Of a stretch of 13,372 bases of DNA, positions 6,096 to 13,372 are shown one piece after another. Under the pieces are notes generated by a model. It was not told the DNA's origin, did not search any database, and saw nothing but the letters and a program-made list of their open reading frames with translations. This DNA comes from CAZADA01 sp964636945 (lineage in GTDB: Bacteria; Pseudomonadota; Alphaproteobacteria; Caulobacterales; Maricaulaceae). Each line of letters starts with the position of its first letter. Position 1 is the first letter of the stretch. The stretch covers positions 1 to 13,372 of the forward strand of contig CAZWVH010000073.1 in NCBI GenBank assembly GCA_964636945.1, in the 5' to 3' direction. The translations under genes were made by a program, and so were the position numbers.

Positions 6096-7045
6096 GCTCG
6101 TCGGCCTATACCTTCGCCCAACCGCATTTAATTTCAGTGCGCGCGCTCAATCGACTTGAGGCGGAACATATTTTATCGGACGCGGCCGAGCGGCTCACCG
6201 AGAACGCCAATCGTGATCACAAGGCGTCTCTCGCAGGCAAAACCGTATGTTTGGCATTCTTCGAAGACTCCACGCGCACGCGCCTCTCCTTCGAACTTGC
6301 GGCAAAGCGCCAAGGGGCCGATGTCATCGCCTTCGCCGAGACGGGCTCTTCATTGTCCAAAGGTGAGAGTTTTTACGACACCATGGTCACGCTGGACGCC
6401 ATGGGCGCGGACATCATCGTCGTTCGTCACCGCGCCGCTGGCGCCGCCTATATGGTCGCCCAACACACCCGCGCCAGTGTCGTCAACGCGGGAGATGGCG
6501 CGCACGAGCATCCCACCCAGGCCTTGCTCGATGCACTGACCCTGACAAGCAAGCTGGGTTCCCTGGAGGGAAAGATCATCACAATTTGCGGTGATGTGCG
6601 CCATAGTCGAGTTGCCCGCTCCAACATCACGCTTCTTCAATTGCTGGGCGCCCGCGTTCGGCTTGCCGCGCCCGCCACTCTGCTGCCCAAAGGCGTGAGT
6701 CAATGGGGCGTGGAGGTCTATGGCTCCACTTTGGAAGCGGCGAAGGGCGCAGATGTTCTCATGGCGTTGCGCATCCAAAATGAACGCATGGACGGGGAAT
6801 TTGTACCGTCCGTTCGCGAATATCGCCAATTGTTCGCCATTGACGAAGCAGCATTGGCCGCCGCCAAGCCAGACGCGTATGTGATGCATCCTGGCCCCAT
6901 AAACCGAGGCGTTGAAATCGCCGACGCCATTGCTGATGACGCTCAAGCCAGCTTGGTGCTTGATCAGGTGCGCGCCGGCGTTGCGGTCCGGTCAGCGGTG
7001 CTCTCTCTGCTCGGGTCGCGCCCTAGTAATGGAGCGCCGCCATGA
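6092..7045 (+). CDS. pyrB: Aspartate carbamoyltransferase catalytic subunit
   Basis: PyrB joins carbamoyl phosphate and aspartate to form N-carbamoyl-aspartate, the committed step of pyrimidine synthesis. I prefer ATG 6092 (317 residues) because MSSSAYTFAQPHLISVRALN resembles the usual alphaproteobacterial opening; ATG 6074 would add six residues. Key motifs are FFEDSTRTRLSFE (about residues 54-66, carbamoyl-phosphate binding), the SSLSKGES loop, GDGAHEHPTQALLDAL, GDVRHSRVARSN and HPGPINRGVEI near the end. No regulatory subunit gene (pyrI) follows. Instead pyrB overlaps by 4 bp (ATGA, 7042-7045) a dihydroorotase-like gene that lacks catalytic residues, the arrangement known from Pseudomonas, where the inactive partner is needed for the ATCase complex to assemble. 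Confidence 0.97.
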   Translation: MSSSAYTFAQPHLISVRALNRLEAEHILSDAAERLTENANRDHKASLAGKTVCLAFFEDSTRTRLSFELAAKRQGADVIAFAETGSSLSKGESFYDTMVTLDAMGADIIVVRHRAAGAAYMVAQHTRASVVNAGDGAHEHPTQALLDALTLTSKLGSLEGKIITICGDVRHSRVARSNITLLQLLGARVRLAAPATLLPKGVSQWGVEVYGSTLEAAKGADVLMALRIQNERMDGEFVPSVREYRQLFAIDEAALAAAKPDAYVMHPGPINRGVEIADAIADDAQASLVLDQVRAGVAVRSAVLSLLGSRPSNGAPP

Positions 7046-8346
7046 GGGACCTTTTGTTCATCAATGCGCGGATTGTGGACCCTGACTCAGGCCGAGACGG
7101 ACTGGGATGGGCGTATATCCGCGACAACAAGATCGCCGATATCGATGGCGGCGCTCATCCCGGCGGCAAGCCTGAAGGTGTTCGGGTGATCAATGGCGAT
7201 GGGTTGGTTCTTGCTCCTGCGTTGATTGATGTCGGCGTGCAAGGCGATCTGTTTAGCGGCGAAGGTGATGACTGGCCGACCCTCTCTTCCGCGGCCGCCG
7301 CCGGCGGGGTTGGCACAATTGTGCTTCGCCCCAGCCTATCTACACCCCTGGACACGCCAGAGCGGATCAATGCCGCCATGGGCCTGCGCGGTCACAATGA
7401 CCCGCGTCTCGCCGTGGTGGGCGGACTCCTCGCAGAAACAGGCATCGCCGAACTCGCCATGATGCGGGAATTGGGCTCGTTGGCCGCATATTTGGCGCCT
7501 GAGCGTGCTGGTGACCTCAAGCGGGCGCGCGCCGCGATGACGTATGCATCGTCGTTGGATTTGCCGATTATTGCCCCCGCGCGTGAACGGCGTCTTGAGG
7601 CGGGCAGCGTCGCCCATGACGGAGAAACGGCCGCCCGGTTTGGACTGCCCGGCGCGCCGGCGATCGCTGAACAGATTGCCGCGTTCACCTTTGGCTCGCT
7701 TGGGCGCGATGTGGGGGCGAACACCATCATCAGCGACATTTCCACAGCGCATGGGCTTTCCGGCGCGAGCTACGTTGATCCGCCGCCCGTGATCGCTGCG
7801 CCGGCGACGGCACTGTTTTTCAATGATGTCGATACGGCCAGCCTCGACCCAGGCCTCAGAATTGTCCCGCCTATTCGTGATGAAAACGACCGGATGATGC
7901 TGCGCAGCGCCGTGGCGTCGCGCGTCGTCAGCATCATCACGTCTAACCACTGCGCCATTCCTGCGCGTGACAAACTTTCCCCTTTCGCGGACGCCGCGCC
8001 CGGCGCGCCCGGCCTGGAGACGTTGCTGAGCGCTCTGCTGAGCTTGGCCGCAGATGGCGAAATGACCTTGGCTCAAGCGCTCTACCCCGTGACAACCGGC
8101 CCTGCCCGAACCTTGGGACTGGCCTCAGGCCGCTGCGCGAAGGGCGCACCGGCGGACCTGGTGTTGTTCGATCCGCGCGCGCCCTGGGTCTGCAAGCCCG
8201 AAGGCATGCTCACAAGCGCCACCACGACACCGTTTGCCGGACGAAAAATGATCGGCCGCGTGCGCCTGACGGTGGCTGCAGGGCGTGTGATCTATGACGA
8301 ACTGTCAGAAGAAATTCATCGATCGGATCGGACATGGACACGTTGA
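7042..8346 (+). CDS. pyrC': Catalytically inactive dihydroorotase homologue (PyrC'), PyrB partner
   Basis: The 434-residue product has the dihydroorotase/amidohydrolase layout: an N-terminal beta domain (LLFINARIVDPDSG), the strand-1 region, a barrel, and a C-terminal return of the beta domain (GAPADLVLFDPRAPWVC). The zinc and catalytic residues are gone. Where active enzymes have HxHxR after PGxxD, this protein has APALIDVGVQGD (about 58-69), with Gly65 and Gln67 in place of the two His. The His normally before the ST motif is Asp232 (ISDISTAHG). The catalytic Asp of the usual TDHAPH motif is Asn302 (TSNHCAIP). It starts inside the pyrB stop (ATGA) with GGAG 7 nt upstream, and ends overlapping plsY by 13 bp. 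By analogy with the Pseudomonas pyrBC' pair, I infer a structural role in the PyrB complex; a true dihydroorotase should be encoded elsewhere. Confidence 0.9.
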   Translation: MRDLLFINARIVDPDSGRDGLGWAYIRDNKIADIDGGAHPGGKPEGVRVINGDGLVLAPALIDVGVQGDLFSGEGDDWPTLSSAAAAGGVGTIVLRPSLSTPLDTPERINAAMGLRGHNDPRLAVVGGLLAETGIAELAMMRELGSLAAYLAPERAGDLKRARAAMTYASSLDLPIIAPARERRLEAGSVAHDGETAARFGLPGAPAIAEQIAAFTFGSLGRDVGANTIISDISTAHGLSGASYVDPPPVIAAPATALFFNDVDTASLDPGLRIVPPIRDENDRMMLRSAVASRVVSIITSNHCAIPARDKLSPFADAAPGAPGLETLLSALLSLAADGEMTLAQALYPVTTGPARTLGLASGRCAKGAPADLVLFDPRAPWVCKPEGMLTSATTTPFAGRKMIGRVRLTVAAGRVIYDELSEEIHRSDRTWTR

Positions 8347-8960
8347 TCAGTTTCGCATTGGTGATTTTTGGCGGCTATGTCTTGGGCTCCATTCCGTTTG
8401 GCTTGGTGCTCACGCGCATGGCTGGGCTAGGCGATATTCGTCAGATTGGCTCGGGCAACATTGGGGCCACCAATGTGTTGCGCACCGGACGCAAAGACTT
8501 GGCGTTGGCCACGTTAGTCCTGGATGCTGGTAAGGCTGGGCTTGCTGCGATCATTGCGCGCATAATCTTTGACGCCAATCATGGGCTCGTGGCGGGCGGC
8601 GCGGCGTTTTTCGGACACCTTTATCCCATTTGGCTAGGTTTTCGCGGCGGCAAGGGCGTAGCCACGTTTTTTGGGACATGGTTGGCGGCCGCTTGGCCCC
8701 TTGGCGTGATTGCAGCGGCGGTTTGGCTAGCCATGGCCAAGGTGTTTCGCATCTCATCGCTGGCGGCGCTCACTGCTGCCGGCCTTACGCCCATTGTGGC
8801 GCTCTTACCTCTGCCCCATGTGCCCCGTCCAGGCGCAGCTTTGCTTGCAGTGTTCATGGCTGCGCTGATCTTTTGGCGCCACCGGCAGAACATTTCCCGC
8901 TTGCTGGATGGATCTGAGCCGCGCATCGGAACGTCAGCCTCAGGCGAGAAAACCACATGA
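8334..8960 (+). CDS. plsY: Acyl-phosphate:glycerol-3-phosphate acyltransferase
   Basis: PlsY is an inner-membrane enzyme that transfers an acyl chain from acyl-phosphate to position 1 of glycerol-3-phosphate, the first step of phospholipid synthesis. The 208-residue product contains the family's conserved cytoplasmic-loop motifs in order: GSIPFGLVLTR (18-28), GSGNIGATNVLRTG (39-52), LDAGKAG, then GHLYPIWLGFRGGKGVATFFG (the phosphate-binding FRGGKGVA) and the C-terminal RHRQNISRLLDGSEPRIG. Several hydrophobic helices separate them, consistent with a multi-pass protein. The ATG lies inside the end of pyrC' (13-bp overlap), and the stop overlaps the dprA start as ATGA, so translation along the three genes is probably coupled. 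A short Ser/Thr/Lys tail follows the last motif. Confidence 0.96.
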   Translation: MDTLISFALVIFGGYVLGSIPFGLVLTRMAGLGDIRQIGSGNIGATNVLRTGRKDLALATLVLDAGKAGLAAIIARIIFDANHGLVAGGAAFFGHLYPIWLGFRGGKGVATFFGTWLAAAWPLGVIAAAVWLAMAKVFRISSLAALTAAGLTPIVALLPLPHVPRPGAALLAVFMAALIFWRHRQNISRLLDGSEPRIGTSASGEKTT

Positions 8961-10108
8961 CCCGCACGCTGCGCGCTCTCACTGACAACGAGCGACGAGA
9001 TTGGTTGCGTCTGGCGCGGACTGAAACGGTGGGGCCTGTCAGTTTCCACCGCCTTTTGGCGCGTTTTGGCGACGCGGCAAGCGCGCTGGACGCCCTTCCC
9101 CGTTTGGCGCAACGCGCCGGCCGGGCCAGCCCGCTTTCACCACCCAGTGGGGCGCTGATTGACGATGAACTCGATCGTCTGGCGCAGCTTGGCGGTCGGC
9201 TGATCGGCTCGATTGAACCGGACTACCCTTCGCGTCTGCGTCAGCTCAATCCGCCGCCGCCGCTGATCGGCGTTATTGGTCCTCAGCCGCTGGATACCCA
9301 GCGAACCATCGCTATTGTGGGTGCACGGTCAGCCACGGCATTGGGCCGGCGTTTCGCCCGCGATTTGGCGCGCGAACTTGGCGAGGCGGGCGTGACCATC
9401 GTGTCCGGATTGGCGCGTGGCATTGACGGCGCCGCTCACGAAGGTTCTCTTGAGACCGGTTCGATTGCAGTGGTGGCGGGCGGCTTGGACGTGATCTATC
9501 CGCCCGAGCATGAAGACATCCACAACCAACTTGCGGTCAATGGCGCGATTGTATCCGAACGCGCTCTCGGCCTGAAACCGACGCACCGCGACTTTCCCCG
9601 CCGCAATCGGCTTATCTCCGGTCTCGCCGACGGCGTCGTCGTGGTTGAAGCCACTCAAAGATCGGGCTCGCTCATCACTGCCCGCTACGCCGGCGAACAA
9701 GGGCGCGAGGTCATGGCCGCACCGGGCCACCCGGCCGACCCGCGCGCCGCCGGTCCAAATCTCCTCATCAAGCAGGGCGCTGCGCTGATTGAGTCGGCAG
9801 ATGATGTTCTCAATCTGCTCGCCAGTTTGCCCTTGTCGGCGCGTCGAGGATCGCAATCTCCTTCTGTTGGAATGCTCGATCTTGATGAACCAAACCATTC
9901 CGATCCAAAACCAAATACCGGCCCATTGGGCGATCGGTTGCGGGCCAGGGTGCTCGAATTGCTTTCAGCGACGCCCACGCATCGCGATGAATTGGTCCGC
10001 GCTGCAGGGGCGCCAGCTTCTGATGTCGCCGCCGCCCTGATGGAGCTTGAATTGGCTGGCCGGGCCATGCACCTCGATGCTGGCTTTGTGTGTTTGCGCA
10101 ATCGGTAA
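8957..10108 (+). CDS. dprA: DNA-processing protein DprA (Smf)
   Basis: DprA binds incoming single-stranded DNA and loads RecA during natural transformation; it is also kept in many bacteria not known to be competent. The 383-residue product has the three usual parts. Residues about 12-52 are a helical N-terminal domain (RDWLRLARTETVGPVSFHRL). The Rossmann-like core spans about 115-290, with IAIVGARSATALGRRFA, VSGLARGIDGAAHEGSL, GGLDVIYPPEH, FPRRNRLISGLADGVVVVEA and SGSLITARYA. A C-terminal winged-helix-like domain covers about 325-380 (THRDELVRAAGAPASDVAAA). Nothing essential appears missing. It starts within the plsY stop codon (ATGA) and is the last gene of the overlapping block; topA follows after 192 bp. 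Confidence 0.96.
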   Translation: MTRTLRALTDNERRDWLRLARTETVGPVSFHRLLARFGDAASALDALPRLAQRAGRASPLSPPSGALIDDELDRLAQLGGRLIGSIEPDYPSRLRQLNPPPPLIGVIGPQPLDTQRTIAIVGARSATALGRRFARDLARELGEAGVTIVSGLARGIDGAAHEGSLETGSIAVVAGGLDVIYPPEHEDIHNQLAVNGAIVSERALGLKPTHRDFPRRNRLISGLADGVVVVEATQRSGSLITARYAGEQGREVMAAPGHPADPRAAGPNLLIKQGAALIESADDVLNLLASLPLSARRGSQSPSVGMLDLDEPNHSDPKPNTGPLGDRLRARVLELLSATPTHRDELVRAAGAPASDVAAALMELELAGRAMHLDAGFVCLRNR

Positions 10109-10300
10109 CCCATTGTAACGACACACTTTGCTATTGGCCCAGCGCGGAGAATCGCGCACCGCGAGTTGACAGCCGCCCCGGGGGTGCTCAGGTTTTGCCG
10201 CTGGGAGCCGCCGCCATTGCACCAGGTTCAGTCGCTGCATTGACATGGTCATGCGCGATAGGCATGGCGTTGCGCGCGCGGCGAAAGGAGAATTTGGACG

Positions 10301-12946
10301 ATGCAGGTCGTCATTGTGGAATCGCCTGCTAAGGCAAAAACCATCAATAAGTATCTGGGCAAGGATTTCCACGTTCTCGCCAGCTACGGCCATGTGCGCG
10401 ATTTGCCATCAAAGGATGGCTCGGTCCGTCCCGACGAAGACTTCGCCATGAGCTGGGAGGTGGACGCCAAGTCCAACAAGCGCCTCAAAGAGATCGCCGA
10501 CGCGGTCAAAGACGCCGACGGCCTCATCCTCGCCACTGACCCCGATCGCGAGGGCGAAGCCATTTCCTGGCATGTGCTGGAGGTGCTGGCCAAGAAACGC
10601 GCGCTCAAAGACAAATCCGTCAAACGGGTCGTATTCAATGCCATCACAAAGCGGGCCGTGACTGACGCCATGGCTCAACCGCGCGATGTGGATATGGAGT
10701 TGGTGGAAGCCTATCTTGCCCGTCGCGCCCTGGATTATTTGGTCGGGTTCACGCTGTCGCCCGTGCTTTGGCGCAAGCTCCCTGGAGCGCGATCAGCTGG
10801 CCGGGTCCAGTCTGTAGCATTACGCCTCGTCACCGAACGTGAAATGGAAATCGAAGCGTTCAAGGCGCAGGAATACTGGACGGTTGAGGCCGATGTGACG
10901 GCCGATGGCTCGCCCATATTCCCCACCAAACTCGTCGCGCTGAACGGTAAGAAGCTGCAAAAGCTCAGCTTGAAGACCAAGGACGATGCGGCGGCCGCTA
11001 AAGCCGCGATCGAAGCTGCAAATCTTTCCGTCAATAGCGTTGAATCTAAGCCCACAAAGCGCCATCCCGCTCCGCCCTTCACCACATCGACGCTTCAACA
11101 AGAGGCCGCGCGTAAGCTGGGCTTTGACGCCAAGCGCACCATGCAGGCCGCACAAAAGCTCTATGAAGGCATTGATCTTGGCGGGGAAACCGTCGGTCTG
11201 ATCACCTATATGCGAACCGACGGCGTGCAGATGGCGGGCGAAGGCGTTGCCGGCGCACGCCGCGTCATTGAGAGTGAATTTGGCGGCGACTATTTGCCCG
11301 ACGTGCCGCGCGCTTACTCATCCAAGGCCCGCAACGCCCAAGAAGCGCACGAGGCCATTCGTCCCACCGGCTTTTCCCGCCTACCTGGCAAGCTTCCGCT
11401 ATCGGGCGATCTGGCCCGGCTTTACGAACTGATCTGGAAGCGCGCCACAGCTAGCCAGATGGAAAGCGCGCGCCTGGAGCGCACCACCATCGATATCATG
11501 TCCGCCGACACGCAATTGACGCTTCGTGCGGTGGGATCCGTGATCACCTTTGATGGCTTTCTCAAGCTCTATCTGGAAGGTCGAGACGACGCCGAAGAGG
11601 AAGGCGAAGCCCGCCTGCCTGCCATAAAGCAGGGCGCACGCGCCAAGGCCGAGAAGATTAAATCCGAACAGCACTTCACCCAACCGCCGCCGCGGTATTC
11701 GGAAGCCAGCCTGGTCAAAAAGTTGGAAGAATTGGGCATAGGCCGCCCTTCCACCTACGCCTCCATTCTGTCGGTGCTGCGCGAGCGTGAATATGTGGAG
11801 ATGGACAACAAGCGCTTTGTCCCCTCTGACAAGGGTCGCTTGGTCACCGCGTTCTTGGAAAACTTTTTCGCCCGCTACGTCCAGTATGACTTCACCGCCA
11901 GTTTGGAAGAAAAGCTCGACCGGGTGTCCGCCGGTGAGCTTTCATGGAAGGAATTGCTGCGCGAGTTTTGGCAAGAGTTTTCCGCTACCGTCGCGGAGAC
12001 TGGCGAATTGCGCATTGGCGAAGTGATCGAAGCGCTCAATGAGACGCTCGGGCCCCACATTTTCCCCGCCACTGACGATGGAACTGACCCGCGCGTTTGC
12101 CCGCTCTGTCATGAAGGCCAGCTGAGTCTCAAGACCAGTCGGTTTGGCGCCTTTATCGGGTGTTCCAACTATCCAGAGTGCAAATACACCCGCCAGCTGG
12201 GCGAAAGTCCGGAAGACGCGAAGAAAAAGGCGGAAAACGAAGGTCCGCTGGGCCAGCATCCCAACACGCGCGAGGATATCTACCTCAAATCAGGCCGGTT
12301 CGGCCCCTATTTGGAAATGGTCGTGGACGGAGAGGAAAAGCCCAAGCGTTCAAGCTTGCCCAAGGGGTGGGATGTTGCCGACATGACGCTCGATAAGGCG
12401 GTTCAATTGCTCAACCTACCGCGCGAAGTGGGCGCGCACCCTGAAGACGGGGAAATGATCACCGCGGGGCTTGGCCGCTATGGCCCGTTCGTGAAGCACA
12501 AATCCACCTATGCCAATGTGTCTAGCATTGATGAGGTGTTCGAAGTTGGCCTTAACCGCGCCGTGGCGTTGATTGAGGACAAAAAGGCCAATGGCGGGCG
12601 GGGGCGTCGAGCCGCCGTCAAACCGCTGAAGGAACTGGGCGAGCATCCCGAAACGGGCAAGCTGGTGGCGGTGTATTCGGGTCGCTACGGCCCTTACGTT
12701 AAACATGACAAGACCAACGCCACCCTGCCCAAGGGCGTTGAACCCGAGGCTGTCACACTGGATCAAGCCGTGCTGCTGATCGCGGAAAGAGATGCGAAGG
12801 GACCCAAGAAGAAAGCGTCAGCCCGAAAAACCAGCTCGAAAAAAACGAATGGTAAAAAGCCTGCAGCCAAGAAGTCGGGCGCGAAAAAGCCCTCCGGCAG
12901 AAAAAGCGCGTTGAAGAACACAGAGCGGGCCGGCGCGGCTGATTGA
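10301..12946 (+). CDS. topA: DNA topoisomerase I (type IA)
   Basis: TopA relaxes negative supercoils by cutting and passing one strand. The 881-residue product has the N-terminal Toprim domain with VIVESPAKAKTI (Glu7) and ATDPDREGEAISWH (Asp80, Asp82, Glu84), and the catalytic Tyr303 in GLITYMRTDG. One Cys4 zinc-finger-like unit is visible (Cys600, Cys603, Cys621, Cys627; CPLC...CSNYPEC), followed by three repeats of the type HP-x-SGRFGPY (about 650, 710 and 785). The tail from about 833 is a Lys/Ala/Ser-rich, histone-H1-like stretch (KKKASARKTSSKK, then KPAAKKSGAKK) likely to grip DNA. AAAGGAG at 10284-10290 lies 10 nt before the ATG. The 192-bp gap from dprA suggests a separate promoter, though I could not identify a good one there. 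Confidence 0.98.
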   Translation: MQVVIVESPAKAKTINKYLGKDFHVLASYGHVRDLPSKDGSVRPDEDFAMSWEVDAKSNKRLKEIADAVKDADGLILATDPDREGEAISWHVLEVLAKKRALKDKSVKRVVFNAITKRAVTDAMAQPRDVDMELVEAYLARRALDYLVGFTLSPVLWRKLPGARSAGRVQSVALRLVTEREMEIEAFKAQEYWTVEADVTADGSPIFPTKLVALNGKKLQKLSLKTKDDAAAAKAAIEAANLSVNSVESKPTKRHPAPPFTTSTLQQEAARKLGFDAKRTMQAAQKLYEGIDLGGETVGLITYMRTDGVQMAGEGVAGARRVIESEFGGDYLPDVPRAYSSKARNAQEAHEAIRPTGFSRLPGKLPLSGDLARLYELIWKRATASQMESARLERTTIDIMSADTQLTLRAVGSVITFDGFLKLYLEGRDDAEEEGEARLPAIKQGARAKAEKIKSEQHFTQPPPRYSEASLVKKLEELGIGRPSTYASILSVLREREYVEMDNKRFVPSDKGRLVTAFLENFFARYVQYDFTASLEEKLDRVSAGELSWKELLREFWQEFSATVAETGELRIGEVIEALNETLGPHIFPATDDGTDPRVCPLCHEGQLSLKTSRFGAFIGCSNYPECKYTRQLGESPEDAKKKAENEGPLGQHPNTREDIYLKSGRFGPYLEMVVDGEEKPKRSSLPKGWDVADMTLDKAVQLLNLPREVGAHPEDGEMITAGLGRYGPFVKHKSTYANVSSIDEVFEVGLNRAVALIEDKKANGGRGRRAAVKPLKELGEHPETGKLVAVYSGRYGPYVKHDKTNATLPKGVEPEAVTLDQAVLLIAERDAKGPKKKASARKTSSKKTNGKKPAAKKSGAKKPSGRKSALKNTERAGAAD

Positions 12947-13372
12947 CATGCCTTGTGGTTTGGCTAATCCAAAGGCTCCGTCAGTTCGTCTTCCCCGCCT
13001 TCTCCCGACGATCGACCTCGCGTCCACATGAGGTTCAGGGCTAATTCCCAATGGGCTTCTGGCCTGGTTTTCACGCGCCATCCCGCGCCGCTTCGGCCTC
13101 GCTTTGGTGTCGGGATCGCTGGAGTATTGTACAGGCGAATTGGTTCGCGTGATTTGAAACGGCTAGGCCGACACGATGTTCCCTGAAATCTTAAGCATCC
13201 CCGGTGTGTTCGGAGAGATCGGCAGCGCATTGTGCCCCGCCATCATGGGCGCTTACATCCGCCAGGAAACGCCATCGGCCACGCCTTGACTGCCAAGCGT
13301 CAGACGTGGAATTGGATTAGACCATGGTTAGAATGCCTGGCTAAAGACACCCGGCTCAAATCGGTATCTGTT
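12947..13372. other. 426-bp stretch after topA with no supportable gene
   Basis: No RNA gene, repeat array or strong promoter is visible. A small stem TTTGG/CCAAA (12959-12963/12969-12973) follows topA but lacks a T-run, so I do not call it a terminator. A minus-strand frame at 12964-13230 (88 residues, basic middle, acidic C-terminus) ends 18 bp after topA and cannot be excluded, but it has no recognisable motif or good ribosome site. A 37-residue plus-strand frame at 13176-13289 (starting MFPEILSIPGVFGEIG) is equally unsupported. The stretch may be the upstream region of a gene beyond the window. Confidence 0.4.

Noticed and set aside
7336..8076. Long antisense frame (246 codons) inside pyrC'
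   Set aside because: It is a shadow of a high-GC coding gene; its Arg/Gly-rich product has no domain and its position is explained by pyrC' codon bias.
10166..10245. TTGACA hexamers at 10166 and 10240 as topA promoters
   Set aside because: Neither has a plausible -10 at 16-18 bp, so a promoter call would rest on one hexamer only.
12964..13230. Minus-strand frame of 88 codons convergent with topA
   Set aside because: There is no recognisable motif, no good ribosome site and mixed codon use; its 18-bp distance from topA alone is not evidence. It is mentioned under the gap feature.
13176..13289. Plus-strand 37-residue frame near the right edge
   Set aside because: It is short, has no clear Shine-Dalgarno and no family resemblance.

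Overview
The window looks like a chromosomal, mostly housekeeping segment of an alphaproteobacterium. The order ruvX-pyrB-pyrC'-plsY-dprA-topA with gatC upstream, the RuvX and PyrB sequence styles, a GCTATAAC-type -10 element and a DUF6491-like lipoprotein all resemble the Caulobacterales/Maricaulales (Hyphomonadaceae) side of the class. That placement is inferred from remembered family patterns, not from a search.

Layout: (1) 1-245, the start of an unknown membrane protein on the minus strand, cut by the window edge. (2) 246-399, an intergenic stretch holding two REP-like palindromes. (3) 400-1884, gatA on the minus strand. (4) 2036-2464, a small lipoprotein on the plus strand, converging on an unrecognised two-helix membrane protein at 2504-3514 on the minus strand. 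(5) 3629-3916, gatC on the minus strand, so gatC and gatA, which are often adjacent, are separated here by about 1.7 kb. (6) 4094-4177, a C-terminal relic of a second copy of the lipoprotein gene that lies intact at 4335-5408. (7) ruvX (5490-5942), then the tight block pyrB-pyrC'-plsY-dprA (6092-10108) joined by 4-13 bp overlaps, then topA (10301-12946). (8) 12947-13372, where I can support no gene.

Function: GatC and GatA are two of the three subunits of the tRNA-dependent amidotransferase (gatB is not in the window). PyrB makes carbamoyl-aspartate for pyrimidine synthesis. The overlapping PyrC' has lost the dihydroorotase metal and catalytic residues and is probably a structural partner of PyrB. 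PlsY starts phospholipid synthesis. DprA handles incoming single-stranded DNA, RuvX is a Holliday-junction-resolvase-like/rRNA-processing protein, and TopA relaxes negative supercoils.

The less ordinary signals are the decayed paralogue fragment at 4094-4177, the split of gatC and gatA by accessory genes, the degenerate dihydroorotase, a possible 26-residue leader ORF overlapping the pyrB start by ATGA, a hairpin immediately before the ruvX start, and the paired REP-like palindromes. I found no CRISPR array, tRNA, rRNA, insertion sequence, phage gene or recognisable defence system, and no convincing case for a wholly new system.
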